This document shows positions 7,998-16,741 of a DNA stretch of 36,099 nucleotides, one piece after another. Within the stretch, counting starts at the first letter, position 1, and every line of letters begins with the position of its first letter. A program made the position numbers and the translations under genes. Under the pieces are notes generated by a model, which ran no database searches, had not been told where the DNA came from, and was given only the letters and a program-made list of their open reading frames with translations. Location: the NCBI GenBank assembly GCA_020850735.1, contig JADZEE010000111.1, positions 1 to 36,099 on the forward strand. Direction: 5' to 3'. Origin of the DNA: Gammaproteobacteria bacterium. GTDB taxonomy: Bacteria > Pseudomonadota > Gammaproteobacteria > JADZEE01.

Positions 7998-8714
7998 ATG
8001 CGCACGACAGACCGCGGGGCCCGCGGGTCCGCTCCCCTGGTGGCCGCACGCCGGCTCGGCAAGTCCTATTTTGACGGCGGACGCGGACACACGGTGCTCG
8101 CCGGCATCGACCTCGACATCCGTGCCGGCGAGCTGGTCGTGATCCTCGGACGCAGCGGCTCGGGCAAGTCGACCCTGCTCAATCTGCTCGGTGTCATGGA
8201 CCATCCCGATCACGGCGAGCTCAGCATCGCCGGCACGCGCGTGGATCGGCTGGACGAGGACCGGCGATCACTGTTCCGCCGCCGCCATATCGGCTTCGTG
8301 TTCCAGAGCTACAACCTGCTGCCGACGCTGACCGTCGCGGAAAACCTGTCCCTGCCACTGGAGCTCAACGGCGCGGATGCCGAAACGGCGGCCGCGCGCG
8401 TCGCCGGGCTGCTGTCCGAGCTCGGTCTCGACGCGCGCGCAAACGCCTTCCCGGATCAGCTCTCGGGCGGCGAACAGCAACGCATCGCGGTCGCCCGCGC
8501 TCTGGTGCACCGGCCCACGCTGGTCATCGCCGACGAACCCACCGGCAACCTCGACCTGGATACCGGTCGCCAGGTACTGCAGCTGCTGGACACGCTGACG
8601 CGGGCCGAGGGCCGCACGCTGGTGATGGCGACCCACAGCCGCGAGGTGATGGGCATTGCCGATCGCATCCTCACCATCGTCGACGGCCGCCTCCTGGAGC
8701 AGGGGCGCACGTGA
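7998..8714 (+). CDS. ABC transporter ATP-binding protein (LolD/MacB type; AttE-like)
   Basis: A 238-residue ATPase subunit with all motifs intact: Walker [10 protein letters not shown] (51-59), Q-loop Q103 in [11 protein letters not shown], signature LSGGEQ (155-160), Walker B LVIADEP (175-181), and the switch histidine in ATHS (H213). The [16 protein letters not shown] segment is characteristic of the LolD/MacB/FtsE-like group that partners FtsX-type permeases and acts mechanically across the envelope instead of importing solutes. The ATG at 7998 was chosen over a GTG at 7992. The stop overlaps the start of the permease gene (GTGA). With the permease and a lipocalin-like protein it forms an AttEFGH-like operon. 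The transported or extracted substrate is unknown. Confidence 0.93.
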   Translation: MRTTDRGARGSAPLVAARRLGKSYFDGGRGHTVLAGIDLDIRAGELVVILGRSGSGKSTLLNLLGVMDHPDHGELSIAGTRVDRLDEDRRSLFRRRHIGFVFQSYNLLPTLTVAENLSLPLELNGADAETAAARVAGLLSELGLDARANAFPDQLSGGEQQRIAVARALVHRPTLVIADEPTGNLDLDTGRQVLQLLDTLTRAEGRTLVMATHSREVMGIADRILTIVDGRLLEQGRT

Positions 8715-11233
8715 CGCCGGCACTGCTCAGCGCCAGTCGTCGCTTTGCTGCGCGTCATCCCTGGCAGGTGGCGCTGGCCGTGCTCGGCATCGCCCTCGGC
8801 GTGGCGGTGGTCGCGGCCATCGACCTGACCCGCGCGAGCGCGCGGCGCGCCTTCGACGATGCGACCGTCGCCGTCACCGGGCGCAGCACCCACCAGATCG
8901 TCGGTGGCCCGCGGGGTCTCGCCGAGACGCAATACCTGCGCCTGCGACGTGCCGGCGCTCTGCGGCAGGCCGCACCGGTGATCGAGGCCAGCGTCACGAT
9001 CGGCAACGGCGATGCGCAGCGCGTGCGCCTGCTCGGCGTCGATCCCTTGGTCGAACCGCCGCTGCGGGGCCGCTGGAGCGGTGGCGGCGCACAGACGCTG
9101 GCGCTGCTGGCGCGCCCCGGCACCGCGCTGGTCTCGCGGTCACTGGCCGGCCGGCTCGGACTCGGCCCGGGCGCGATGCTGGCCGTCGTGCTCGACGGCC
9201 GCGTCGAGCACCTCGAAATGCTGGATCTTTTCGATCCCGGTGCCCGCGAGGGCGCGCTCGCGACGGTCGAGCTGGTGGTGGTGGATATCGCCACGGCCCA
9301 GGAGCTGCTCGCCATGGCCGGCCGTATCAGCCGGATCGATCTCGTGCTCGAGGACGCGGCGGCGGTCGCGCGGGTACGCGCGCTGCTCGATGCCGGCGCC
9401 GCACTGGTGCCGGCGGCGGCGCGCCAGCGCGCCACGGCGAGCATGACCCGCGCGTTCCACACCAATCTCGCCGCGCTCAGCCTGCTGGCGCTGCTGGTCG
9501 GCATGTTCCTCGTCTACAACAGCCAGACCTTCCTGGTGCTGCAGCGCCGGCCGCAGCTCGGCATCCTGCGCGCGCTGGGTGTACGCCGGCGCGAGCTGGC
9601 GCAGCTCGTGCTCGTCGAGGCCGGCGTCCTGGGCGTGCTCGGCACGGCGCTCGGCCTGCTGCTGGGCTACGCCCTGGCACAGGGGCTGCTCGGACTGGTC
9701 GACCGTACGGTCAACGATCTGTACTACACCGCGTCGATACGGCGGCTGGCCTTCGATGCCGGCCTGGTCGGCAAGGACGTGCTGCTCGGGGTGGCCGGCA
9801 GCCTCGCCGCGGCGGCGGTACCGGCGCTGGAGGCGATGCGCGTCGCGCCACGGCTCGCGCTCAGTCGCGCCGACGTCGAATGGCGCAGCCACCGCCTGGC
9901 CCGCCTCGGCGCCACGCTCGGCGCTGCCTGCTGGCTCGCCGGCGCCGGCACCTTCGCGCTGCCGGGCCACGCACTGCTCCCCGGCTTCGCCGGGCTGTTC
10001 CTGGTCATCGTCGGCTGTGTGCTGGTGACCCCGTTGCTGACTGTGGCGGGTGTCGCCATCCTCGCCCGCGTACCGGTGATCCGGCGCCATCCCGGCCGGC
10101 GCCTGGCGGTGCGCGGCGTCGCCGGCAGTCTCAGCCGCACCGGGGTCGCGATCGCGGCCCTCATGCTGGCCGTCGCCACCACGATCGGTATCGGGATCAT
10201 GGTGGCGAGCTTCCGTCACGCGGTAGCCGACTGGCTCGGCACGTTGCTGCGCGCCGATTATTACGTCACCGCCGGCGATACGCCGGCGACGATCCCGCTC
10301 GCGCGCAGTGACGCCGCCGCGATCGCGCGCGTGCCGGGCGTCGCCGCGGTCAGCCACGTGCGCCGTGTGCACCTGGAGTCGGAGACCGGCGGCGACGATC
10401 TGCACGCCTACCAGCTCACCGACGCTGCGCGTCGCGGTTTCCGTCTGCGCACGGTCGACCGCGCGGATACGTTCTGGCAGCGTTTCGAAAGCGGCGACAC
10501 GGTAATGGTGTCCGAGCCCTATGCCTATCACCGCAATGTCGGCGTCGGCGCTCGCATCGTGCTGCGCACCGATACCGGTGCGCGTACGTTCACGGTCGGC
10601 GCGGTGTACCAGGACTACGCCTCCGAACGCGGCAGCGTGGCGATGAGCCGGGCCACCTACGATCGGTACTGGCGCGACGACGGCGTGTCCGGCATCGGCG
10701 TGTATGCCGATCCGGCCTTCGATTTGCAGCAGCTGCGCGCCGCGCTGCGTGTCCTGCCGCACGCCGCGGGCATCGAGCTGCATGCCAACCGCGACATCCG
10801 CGCGCGCTCGCTCGCCGTGTTCGACCGCACGTTCACGATCACCGAGGTGCTGCGGGTGCTCGCGGGCGTGATTGCTTTCATCGGCGTGGTCGGCGCCCTG
10901 CTCGCCATCGAGCTCGAACGCGCGCGCGAGCTCGCCGTGCTCAAGGCCCTCGGCCTGACCGCCGGCGAGATCCGGCGTCTGGTGCTCGGCGAGACCGCCC
11001 TCATCGGCACCGCGGCGGGCCTCATCGCCATGCCGGTCGGCGTCGCGATCGCGGCCCTGCTGGTGTACGTCATCAACCGGCGGTCGTTCGGCTGGAGCAT
11101 GGCGCTCGAGATCGACCCGGGGATCCTGGCCGGGGGCTTCGCGCTGGCGCTCGCCGCGGCGCTGCTCGCCGGCCTGTACCCGGCGCGGCGGATGGCGCGG
11201 ACACAACCGGCCGCCGTCCTGCGCGGAGAATGA
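8711..11233 (+). CDS. FtsX-family ABC transporter permease (AttF/AttG-like, two FtsX domains)
   Basis: An 840-residue inner-membrane permease. A first membrane helix near residues 18-37 is followed by a periplasmic region, then a three-helix FtsX domain from about residue 255 ([17 protein letters not shown]) to 380. Additional helices occur near 420-450 and 480-500. A second periplasmic region (about 515-710) follows, and then a C-terminal FtsX domain ([20 protein letters not shown] through [17 protein letters not shown]). It is thus a one-chain equivalent of two permease subunits; the Att system as I know it uses separate AttF and AttG. The GTG start overlaps the ATPase stop by 4 nt and the stop overlaps the next ATG, so the three genes are translationally coupled. 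Likely moves or releases a lipophilic compound. Confidence 0.9.
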   Translation: MTPALLSASRRFAARHPWQVALAVLGIALGVAVVAAIDLTRASARRAFDDATVAVTGRSTHQIVGGPRGLAETQYLRLRRAGALRQAAPVIEASVTIGNGDAQRVRLLGVDPLVEPPLRGRWSGGGAQTLALLARPGTALVSRSLAGRLGLGPGAMLAVVLDGRVEHLEMLDLFDPGAREGALATVELVVVDIATAQELLAMAGRISRIDLVLEDAAAVARVRALLDAGAALVPAAARQRATASMTRAFHTNLAALSLLALLVGMFLVYNSQTFLVLQRRPQLGILRALGVRRRELAQLVLVEAGVLGVLGTALGLLLGYALAQGLLGLVDRTVNDLYYTASIRRLAFDAGLVGKDVLLGVAGSLAAAAVPALEAMRVAPRLALSRADVEWRSHRLARLGATLGAACWLAGAGTFALPGHALLPGFAGLFLVIVGCVLVTPLLTVAGVAILARVPVIRRHPGRRLAVRGVAGSLSRTGVAIAALMLAVATTIGIGIMVASFRHAVADWLGTLLRADYYVTAGDTPATIPLARSDAAAIARVPGVAAVSHVRRVHLESETGGDDLHAYQLTDAARRGFRLRTVDRADTFWQRFESGDTVMVSEPYAYHRNVGVGARIVLRTDTGARTFTVGAVYQDYASERGSVAMSRATYDRYWRDDGVSGIGVYADPAFDLQQLRAALRVLPHAAGIELHANRDIRARSLAVFDRTFTITEVLRVLAGVIAFIGVVGALLAIELERARELAVLKALGLTAGEIRRLVLGETALIGTAAGLIAMPVGVAIAALLVYVINRRSFGWSMALEIDPGILAGGFALALAAALLAGLYPARRMARTQPAAVLRGE

Positions 11234-12414
11234 TGCGGATCGCGCCCGCGCTCGCCGCAGCCGCCGTCGCCATCGCCATCGCCGTCGCGACGCTGGCATG
11301 GCTGCTGCGGCCCGCACCGCCGGCGCCGCTGCCCGCGCCCTACGCGGTCGCCCGCGCGCTCGGCGCCGGCGCCGATACGGCGGGCTACGCCCGGGCCGCG
11401 GGCCCGCGGCGCTTCGTATGTCCGCGCGACCACGGACCGCACCCGCGCTTTCGCACCGAGTGGTGGTATTTCACCGGCAACCTCACCGCGGGCGACGGCC
11501 GCCGCTTCGGCTACCAGCTCACGTTCTTCCGCGTCGCGCTGCGGCCTGCGGCCGTCCGCTCGAGCAGCGCCTGGCGCGCGCGTGACCTGTACATGGCTCA
11601 TTTCGCCCTCAGCGACGTCGACGGCGGCGGCCTGCATGCCTTTGAGCGCTTCAGCCGCGGTGCGGCGCAGCTCGCCGGTGCCCGCGGCGCACCGCTGCAC
11701 GTGTGGCTGGAGGACTGGACGGCCGAGGCCATCGCCGGCGACGAGCGGGCACTGCGGCTGCGTGCCCGCGAGGGCGACGTCGCCATCGCTCTCGACCTGG
11801 AGCACGGCAAGCCACCCGTGCTGCAGGGCGAGGCGGGCCTGAGCCGCAAGAGCGATGCGCCGGGCAATGCCTCCTACTATTACTCGCTGCCGCGTATGCC
11901 CACGCGCGGGACGATCAGCGTCGGCGGTCAGACCATCGCCGTCACGGGCGCGAGCTGGCTGGACCGCGAATGGTCCACGAGCGCGCTCGGGACGGAGCAG
12001 ATCGGCTGGGACTGGTTCGCACTGCAACTCGACGACGGCCGCGAGCTCATGTTCTACCGGCTCAGGCGGCGCGACGGCCGTACCGATCCGCTCAGCGCCG
12101 GCACGCTGGTGGCCGCGGACGGCGCGCCGCGCCCGCTCGCGAGCGCGGACGTCGGCGTCGCGACGACCGCGCACTGGACCAGCCCCGTGAGCCGGGTGCG
12201 TTACCCCGGGGGCTGGCGCCTGACGGTCCCCGGGGCCGGCCTGGTCCTGCGCATCACACCCGTGCTGGCCGATCAGGAACTGCGCCTGACGGTGCGCTAC
12301 TGGGAAGGCGCGGTCGACGTCGAGGGCACGGCGGCCGGCCGGACGGTGCAGGGGCGTGGCTACGTCGAGCTGACCGGCTACGGTGACGCCGGGACGGCGC
12401 CGCGCCTGCGCTGA
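11230..12414 (+). CDS. Lipocalin-like / CrtC-type domain protein (AttH-like)
   Basis: A 394-residue secreted or membrane-anchored protein with an N-terminal hydrophobic segment (about residues 5-27). The conserved TEWWYFTGNL near residue 76, GYQLTFFRVAL, the DLYMAHFALSD block and SWLDREWST are hallmarks of the AttH / carotenoid 1,2-hydratase (CrtC) lipocalin-like superfamily. In AttEFGH-type systems this protein is encoded with an ABC ATPase and FtsX permeases, exactly as here. There are no carotenoid genes nearby, so a hydratase role is unlikely. The ATG overlaps the permease stop (ATGA), and a second ATG lies 3 nt downstream. Family members are thought to bind hydrophobic ligands; the ligand here is unknown. 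The gene ends 13 bp from the convergent ppnN. Confidence 0.88.
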   Translation: MMRIAPALAAAAVAIAIAVATLAWLLRPAPPAPLPAPYAVARALGAGADTAGYARAAGPRRFVCPRDHGPHPRFRTEWWYFTGNLTAGDGRRFGYQLTFFRVALRPAAVRSSSAWRARDLYMAHFALSDVDGGGLHAFERFSRGAAQLAGARGAPLHVWLEDWTAEAIAGDERALRLRAREGDVAIALDLEHGKPPVLQGEAGLSRKSDAPGNASYYYSLPRMPTRGTISVGGQTIAVTGASWLDREWSTSALGTEQIGWDWFALQLDDGRELMFYRLRRRDGRTDPLSAGTLVAADGAPRPLASADVGVATTAHWTSPVSRVRYPGGWRLTVPGAGLVLRITPVLADQELRLTVRYWEGAVDVEGTAAGRTVQGRGYVELTGYGDAGTAPRLR

Positions 12415-12427
12415 CGTCCGCGGCCGC

Positions 12428-13828
12428 TCAACTCACCAGCCGGTAGCACGGCGCGTAGCGCGCCCCCGGCAGCTTCATGCGCCCGTCCGCGGCGAAACCG
12501 GCCAGCAACGCGTCCAGCGGCGCCAGGATCTCGCGACTGCAGCGGATCTCGAACGGCCCGTGGCGCTCGATGGCGCGGACGCCCTCGTCCTTGACGTTAC
12601 CGGCGACGATGCCCGAGAACAACCGGCGCAACATCGCGGCGCGGTCGTGGGGCGGTCGTTCCAGGCCCAGATCGAGCGCGGCCATGCTGGCATGCGTCAC
12701 CGGAAACGGCGTCTGCAGCGCCGGCTCGATGTGTAGCTGCCAGTTGAAGAAATACGCGTCGTTGTGCTCACGGCGCTGCGCGTGGACGCGCCCGATGCCG
12801 GCGAGCAGCGTGCGCGCGACGGTTGCGGAATCGTCGATGACGAGCTCGAAGCGGGCCACGGCCTGCTCGCCCAGCGCCAGGCGCATAAACTCGAGCAGGC
12901 GGCTGAAGTACCGTTCGCTCGCGGCCGGTCCGGTGAGCACGACCGGCAGGTGTATGCGCGCATTGCGCGGATGCATGAGCACGCCGGCCAGGTAGAGGAT
13001 CTCCTCGGCGGTGCCGGCACCGCCCGGAAACACCACGATGGCGTGCGCGATGCGCAGGAACGCTTCCAGGCGTTTTTCCATGTCCGGCATGATCACCAGC
13101 TCGTTGACGATCGGGTTGGGCGACTCGGCGGCGATGATGCCGGGCTCGGTCACCCCGAGATAGCGGCCGTCACGGATGCGCTGCTTGGCGTGGCCGATGG
13201 TCGCGCCCTTCATGGGCCCCTTCATCGCCCCGGGGCCGCAACCGGTACAAACGTCGGCGCCGCGCAAGCCCAGCGCATAGCCCACTTCCTTGGTGTAGTC
13301 GTATTCCTCGCGGCCGATGGCATGACCGCCCCAGCACACCACCACGCCACGCTCGCCACGGCGCTTGAGCACGTTGGCGTTGCGCAGGATGTTGAACACG
13401 GCGTCGGTGATGCCGCCCGGACTCCCGAGGTCGAAGCGCGGGCTGGCCGCGATCTCACCGTGCACGTAGAGAATGTCGCGCAGCACGGCGAACAGATGCT
13501 CACGTATGCCGCGGATCATGTTCCCGTCGACGAAAGCGTGCGCGGGCGCGTTGACGATGTCGAGTCGCACGCCGCGCTGCTGGTGCACCACGCCGACGTC
13601 GAAGTCCGGGTAGGCATCGAACACCGCGCGGGCGTCGTCGACGTAGCTGCCGCAGTTCAGCACCGCGAGTGCGCAACGGCGGAACAGCGCGTACAGATCG
13701 GGATCGGCCTGGTCGCACAGCTGCGCGACCTCGCGCTGGGACAGCACTTCGAGGCTGCCCTCGGGATGGACCGTCGCGTCGATGCGCGCGGGCGCCGGCG
13801 CGCGGGGCTCGTTCAGGGAGTCATTCAC
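12428..13828 (-). CDS. ppnN: Pyrimidine/purine nucleotide 5'-monophosphate nucleosidase PpnN
   Basis: A 466-residue LOG-family nucleosidase that cleaves nucleoside monophosphates to base and ribose 5-phosphate; in E. coli it is controlled by (p)ppGpp. The catalytic LOG motif is PGGAGTAEE (about residues 268-276). Other blocks are VCWGGHAIGREEYDYTKEVGYALG (about 164-187 as separate motifs GGHAIG and YTKEVGYALG), CTGCGPGAMKGPMKGA, and the N-terminal region LNCGSYVDD typical of full-length PpnN as opposed to short LOG proteins. Start is a GTG at 13828; an ATG at 13824 is out of frame. Length is slightly above E. coli YgdH (about 454). It lies downstream of the PilZ gene on the same strand, 68 bp apart. 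Confidence 0.93.
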   Translation of the reverse strand: MNDSLNEPRAPAPARIDATVHPEGSLEVLSQREVAQLCDQADPDLYALFRRCALAVLNCGSYVDDARAVFDAYPDFDVGVVHQQRGVRLDIVNAPAHAFVDGNMIRGIREHLFAVLRDILYVHGEIAASPRFDLGSPGGITDAVFNILRNANVLKRRGERGVVVCWGGHAIGREEYDYTKEVGYALGLRGADVCTGCGPGAMKGPMKGATIGHAKQRIRDGRYLGVTEPGIIAAESPNPIVNELVIMPDMEKRLEAFLRIAHAIVVFPGGAGTAEEILYLAGVLMHPRNARIHLPVVLTGPAASERYFSRLLEFMRLALGEQAVARFELVIDDSATVARTLLAGIGRVHAQRREHNDAYFFNWQLHIEPALQTPFPVTHASMAALDLGLERPPHDRAAMLRRLFSGIVAGNVKDEGVRAIERHGPFEIRCSREILAPLDALLAGFAADGRMKLPGARYAPCYRLVS

Positions 13829-13896
13829 TGGCGGGGCTCAGCCTGCGGTACCCGCGGGCGGACGTGATGAGAGACGGTGCGGGAAGAAGCGCGACG

Positions 13897-14226
13897 TCAG
13901 CGCGCACCCGCGTCCAGATAACTCGTCCAGACGGCGGCACCGTCGCCGTCGAAGCGCTCGAAATGCAGGCCGAGGAGGTATTCGTCGTCGTGCTCGGATA
14001 CGTAGGCCAGCTTGCACCGGGCCTGCACGGGACGCCCGTCGGTCAGGGTGAGGGTGATCTGCGCGTGCTCCTCGTCGATCATGCCGCGAAAGCGGGTCAG
14101 GGAGTGACCGGGGCACACCAGCTGGATTCCGGTCGCCGACACGTTGCTGGTGTACAGGGCGAGGCTGCCGACCTCGGTGCGCAGGCGGCGGCTGAATCGT
14201 TGCGCGACGCGACGTTCGTCACTCAT
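13897..14226 (-). CDS. Single-domain PilZ protein (putative c-di-GMP receptor)
   Basis: A 109-residue protein that is essentially one PilZ domain. The c-di-GMP-binding RxxxR is present as R6-VAQ-R10, and the second motif (D/N)xSxxG as NVSATG near residues 34-39. Both are intact, so binding is likely, and the small size suggests an adaptor. The rest (LVCPGHSL, ITLTLTDGRPVQARCKLAYV, YLLGLHFERFDGDGAAVWTSYL) follows the usual PilZ beta-barrel pattern. Start is the ATG at 14226; the frame is open far upstream but that part is antisense to the amidase. A -10-like TACTAT lies only 9 nt before the ATG. No diguanylate cyclase or phosphodiesterase is in the window. Confidence 0.88.
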   Translation of the reverse strand: MSDERRVAQRFSRRLRTEVGSLALYTSNVSATGIQLVCPGHSLTRFRGMIDEEHAQITLTLTDGRPVQARCKLAYVSEHDDEYLLGLHFERFDGDGAAVWTSYLDAGAR

Positions 14227-14235
14227 GACGCGCCT

Positions 14236-14264
14236 ATAGTAACCGTAACCGCCAGCGGCGATAA
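14236..14264 (-). promoter_or_regulatory. Possible pilZ promoter (TTATCG-N17-TACTAT)
   Basis: On the minus strand TTATCG (14264-14259) and TACTAT (14241-14236) are 17 nt apart. The implied start site is about 4 nt before the pilZ ATG, with no Shine-Dalgarno sequence. Weak -35, so low confidence. Confidence 0.3.
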
Positions 14265-14357
14265 CCCGCGTCTCGTGCCGGCCGGCGGCCGCGGGTGTCG
14301 CGCCAGCCGGCAACGGCCGATAAGATGTGATGCGACGCCTGTCGCAGCGACGCTGCC

Positions 14358-15770
14358 ATGTCCACGCCAACCCACGTGCTCGACCAGTCCCTCGCCGACA
14401 TCCAGCGCCGACTGCGCGACGGCAGCCTGAGCGCGGTGGCGCTCGTGGACGCCGGTGAGGCGCGCCACACTCGCGATCGCGCCGGACTCGGTGCCTACAT
14501 CGAGCGCGACGCGGGCCTGCGTCTGCGCCAGGCACAGGCGGCTGACGCCGCTTTCGCGGCCGGGGCGGATCTCGGTCCGCTGCACGGCGTGCCGGTTTCG
14601 GTCAAGGATTTGTACGGCGTGCGCGGCCATGCCACCCATGCCGGCAGTCCGCGCCGGCTGCCGCCCGCCTGGGAGCGCGAAGGTGCGGTCGTCGCCACCG
14701 TGCGCCGACAGCTTGCGGTCATCACCGGCAAGACCCACACGGTCGAATTCGCCTTCGGGGGCCTGGGCGCCAATCCGCACTGGCCCGTGCCCGTGAATCC
14801 CTGGGACGCCGGCTGCCATCGCGTACCCGGCGGGTCGAGCGCCGGTGCCGGCGTGAGCCTGCACGTGGACGCGCTCGTCGCGCTCGGCACCGACACGGCC
14901 GGATCGGTACGCATTCCGGCGAGCATGACCGGCACGGTCGGCATGAAGACGACCTGGGGCCGCTGGCCGATCGACGGCATCGTGCCGCTGTCGCCGGGCT
15001 TCGACACGTCCGGCCTGCTGACCCGCACCGTGGCCGATGCGCGGATCGCCTTCGCCGCCATCGACAGCGGGCTCGGCTGCGCGCGCGCGGGCGAGCCGGC
15101 GTCCCTGCCACCGCTGACCGCCTGCCGGCTCGGCCTGTGCGAGCAGGGCTTTTTCGATGACTGCTCCCCGGGCGTCGCGGACAGCGTGCGCCGCGCCATC
15201 GCCGAGCTGACCGGCGCCGGTGCGCGCCTCGAGGCCATCGACCTGCCGGAGCTCGAGCCCTGTCTCGAGATTTTCCGCGCCGGTCATCTGGCCGCGGCCG
15301 AGCTCCACGAGCTGCTGCACGACGAGCTGCCGGCGTGGCTGGCGACGCTCGATCCGAGAGTGGCCGCCCGGATCGGCGATGCCGGCCAGCTGTCCGCATA
15401 CGAGTACCTGCGTCGCCGGCGCAGCCTGGCGCAGCTCGGCGCCGCCGCCGCATCGCACTTCGACAACATCGACGTGATCGTCACGCCCACCGTCGCCGTC
15501 ACCCCGCCCGCGCTCACGGAGATCGAGACTGCGGACGCCTATCGTCGCTGCAACATGCTCGCGCTGCGCAACACCGCGGTGGCCAACATGCTCGGCCTGT
15601 GCGCCGTCTCGCTGCCCGTCGGGCTGGACGCCGCGGGCATGCCGGTCGGACTGCAGCTGTTCGCGCGCGGCGGGGACGACGCCCGCCTGCTGGCGATCGC
15701 GGCGGCCTGCGAAGGGGTGCTGGGCACCGCGCGCGAGCGCCTCGGCGTACCGCCGCGGTGCCGGCCATGA
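14358..15770 (+). CDS. Amidase-signature-family hydrolase
   Basis: A 470-residue amidase-signature enzyme with the full Ser-cisSer-Lys triad: K83 in VSVKDLYG, cis-Ser at about S160 in PGGSSAGAG, and nucleophile S183 in GTDTAGSVRIPAS. It hydrolyses an amide bond to acid and ammonia. The sequence is closer to stand-alone amidases than to GatA: no gatB or gatC is nearby, and the C-terminal part ends with GLQLFARGGDDARLLAIA. Substrate cannot be inferred. The ATG at 14358 agrees with the family N-terminus; a -10-like TAAGAT lies at 14321-14326. It is transcribed divergently from pilZ and is followed 73 bp later by two cytochrome c genes on the same strand. Confidence 0.9.
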   Translation: MSTPTHVLDQSLADIQRRLRDGSLSAVALVDAGEARHTRDRAGLGAYIERDAGLRLRQAQAADAAFAAGADLGPLHGVPVSVKDLYGVRGHATHAGSPRRLPPAWEREGAVVATVRRQLAVITGKTHTVEFAFGGLGANPHWPVPVNPWDAGCHRVPGGSSAGAGVSLHVDALVALGTDTAGSVRIPASMTGTVGMKTTWGRWPIDGIVPLSPGFDTSGLLTRTVADARIAFAAIDSGLGCARAGEPASLPPLTACRLGLCEQGFFDDCSPGVADSVRRAIAELTGAGARLEAIDLPELEPCLEIFRAGHLAAAELHELLHDELPAWLATLDPRVAARIGDAGQLSAYEYLRRRRSLAQLGAAAASHFDNIDVIVTPTVAVTPPALTEIETADAYRRCNMLALRNTAVANMLGLCAVSLPVGLDAAGMPVGLQLFARGGDDARLLAIAAACEGVLGTARERLGVPPRCRP

Positions 15771-15843
15771 GCCGGCGCGGGGCCGGTGCGACGACATGAC
15801 CGGCGTCAGCACGGCCGGCACCGGAATTCGGCAGCGTGAGCGC

Positions 15844-16278
15844 ATGCTGAACCGGTCGCACACGCGGCGCCGCGACATCGGGCGGGTGATCGTCGCCGGC
15901 ATGCTCGCCGCCGCCCTGGGCGCGACCGGCTCCGCGTCCGCCCACGACGACGCCACCCAGGCCGGTGCCGAGCAGTTCTACCTGCACTGCGGTGTGTGCC
16001 ACGGCATCGCGGCTCGCGGCGACGGTCCGCTGGCCGCGCTGATGCACCGGCGACCGCCGGATCTCACCGGCCTCGCGCGCGCCCACGACGGCGAGTTTCC
16101 GTTCCAGGCGGTCTACGAGGTCGTCGACGGTCGCCGTCCACTCGCCGGACACGGAGATCGCGACATGCCGGTATGGGGTAAGCTGTTCGAGCGCCAGGGC
16201 AGCGGCGCGTGGAGCGAGACGATCGTGCGCGGCCGCATACTCGAAATCCTCATCTACCTGCGCTCGGTCCAGCGATGA
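15844..16278 (+). CDS. Monohaem c-type cytochrome, first of a tandem pair
   Basis: A 144-residue exported class I cytochrome c. A signal peptide (residues 1-33, RVIVAGMLAAALGATGSASA) precedes the haem-binding CGVCH (C49, C52, H53). The likely sixth ligand is M108 in RDMPVWG. GDGPLAALMHRRPPDLT and FPFQAVYEVVDGR are typical of cytochrome subunits that accept electrons from periplasmic dehydrogenases or sit in oxidase complexes. An upstream ATG at 15796 is possible, but the one at 15844 gives a normal signal peptide. The stop overlaps the ATG of the next cytochrome gene (ATGA). It is strongly similar to that neighbour along its whole length. Confidence 0.88.
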   Translation: MLNRSHTRRRDIGRVIVAGMLAAALGATGSASAHDDATQAGAEQFYLHCGVCHGIAARGDGPLAALMHRRPPDLTGLARAHDGEFPFQAVYEVVDGRRPLAGHGDRDMPVWGKLFERQGSGAWSETIVRGRILEILIYLRSVQR

Positions 16279-16700
16279 AGACCGAACGGGCAGTCACGGC
16301 CACCGCCTTGCTCGCGATCACGGTGCTCGCCGCACGGGTTGCGCCCGCCGGCACCGATCCCGCCGAAGATCCGGTCGCGCGGCTCGGTCAGCAACGCTAT
16401 GCACGCAACTGCGCCGCGTGCCACGGCCCCGGCGGACGAGGGGACGGGACGTTCGCCAAGCTGCTGACGGTACGACCGTCGGATCTCACCGTACTCGCGC
16501 GCAACAACGGCGGCGCGTTTCCGTTCGATCGGGTCTACGACGTCATCGACGGGCGCGACATCATCGCGGCGCACGGCTCACGCGACATGCCGATCTGGGG
16601 CCAACGCTACGAGGACGTGGCCGGCGACGGCTCCGAAACCGTCGTCCGCGGCCGTATCCTGGAGCTCATCATCTACCTGGGCTCGATCCAGGCGCGCTGA
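16275..16700 (+). CDS. Monohaem c-type cytochrome, second of a tandem pair
   Basis: A 141-residue exported cytochrome c: signal peptide (residues 1-25, ALLAITVLAARVAPAG), haem site CAACH (C46, C49, H50) and predicted axial M105 in RDMPIWG. It shares with the preceding gene the block RGDG, L-x-RP-x-DLT-x-LA, FPF-x-x-VY, V/I-DGR, HG-x-RDMP-x-WG and VRGRILE, clear evidence of tandem duplication. Its start overlaps the previous stop by 4 nt. Two similar haem carriers from one message could form a heterodimer or pass electrons in series. No oxidase gene is adjacent. It converges on trpB, with a 7-bp hairpin between them. Confidence 0.9.
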   Translation: MKTERAVTATALLAITVLAARVAPAGTDPAEDPVARLGQQRYARNCAACHGPGGRGDGTFAKLLTVRPSDLTVLARNNGGAFPFDRVYDVIDGRDIIAAHGSRDMPIWGQRYEDVAGDGSETVVRGRILELIIYLGSIQAR

Positions 16701-16705
16701 GCCCA

Positions 16706-16724
16706 TCGCCGGACCCGCCGGCGA
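16706..16724. terminator. Hairpin between convergent cytochrome and trpB genes
   Basis: Perfect 7-bp arms TCGCCGG (16706-16712) and CCGGCGA (16718-16724) with loop ACCCG, in the 41-bp gap between the two stop codons. No U-tract on either strand. Confidence 0.35.
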
Positions 16725-16741
16725 CGGACGCGAGATCCGCG

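Noticed and set aside
9140..11317. Open minus-strand frame of 725 codons opposite the ABC permease
   Set aside because: Hydrophilic low-complexity translation; the sense strand shows clear FtsX domains and coupled start and stop codons.
11230..12414. Carotenoid 1,2-hydratase
   Set aside because: Only the shared lipocalin-like superfamily is supported; no carotenoid biosynthesis genes, and the ABC operon context points to AttH.
14358..15770. GatA subunit of the amidotransferase complex
   Set aside because: No gatB or gatC nearby and the sequence around the triad and C-terminus fits stand-alone amidases better.
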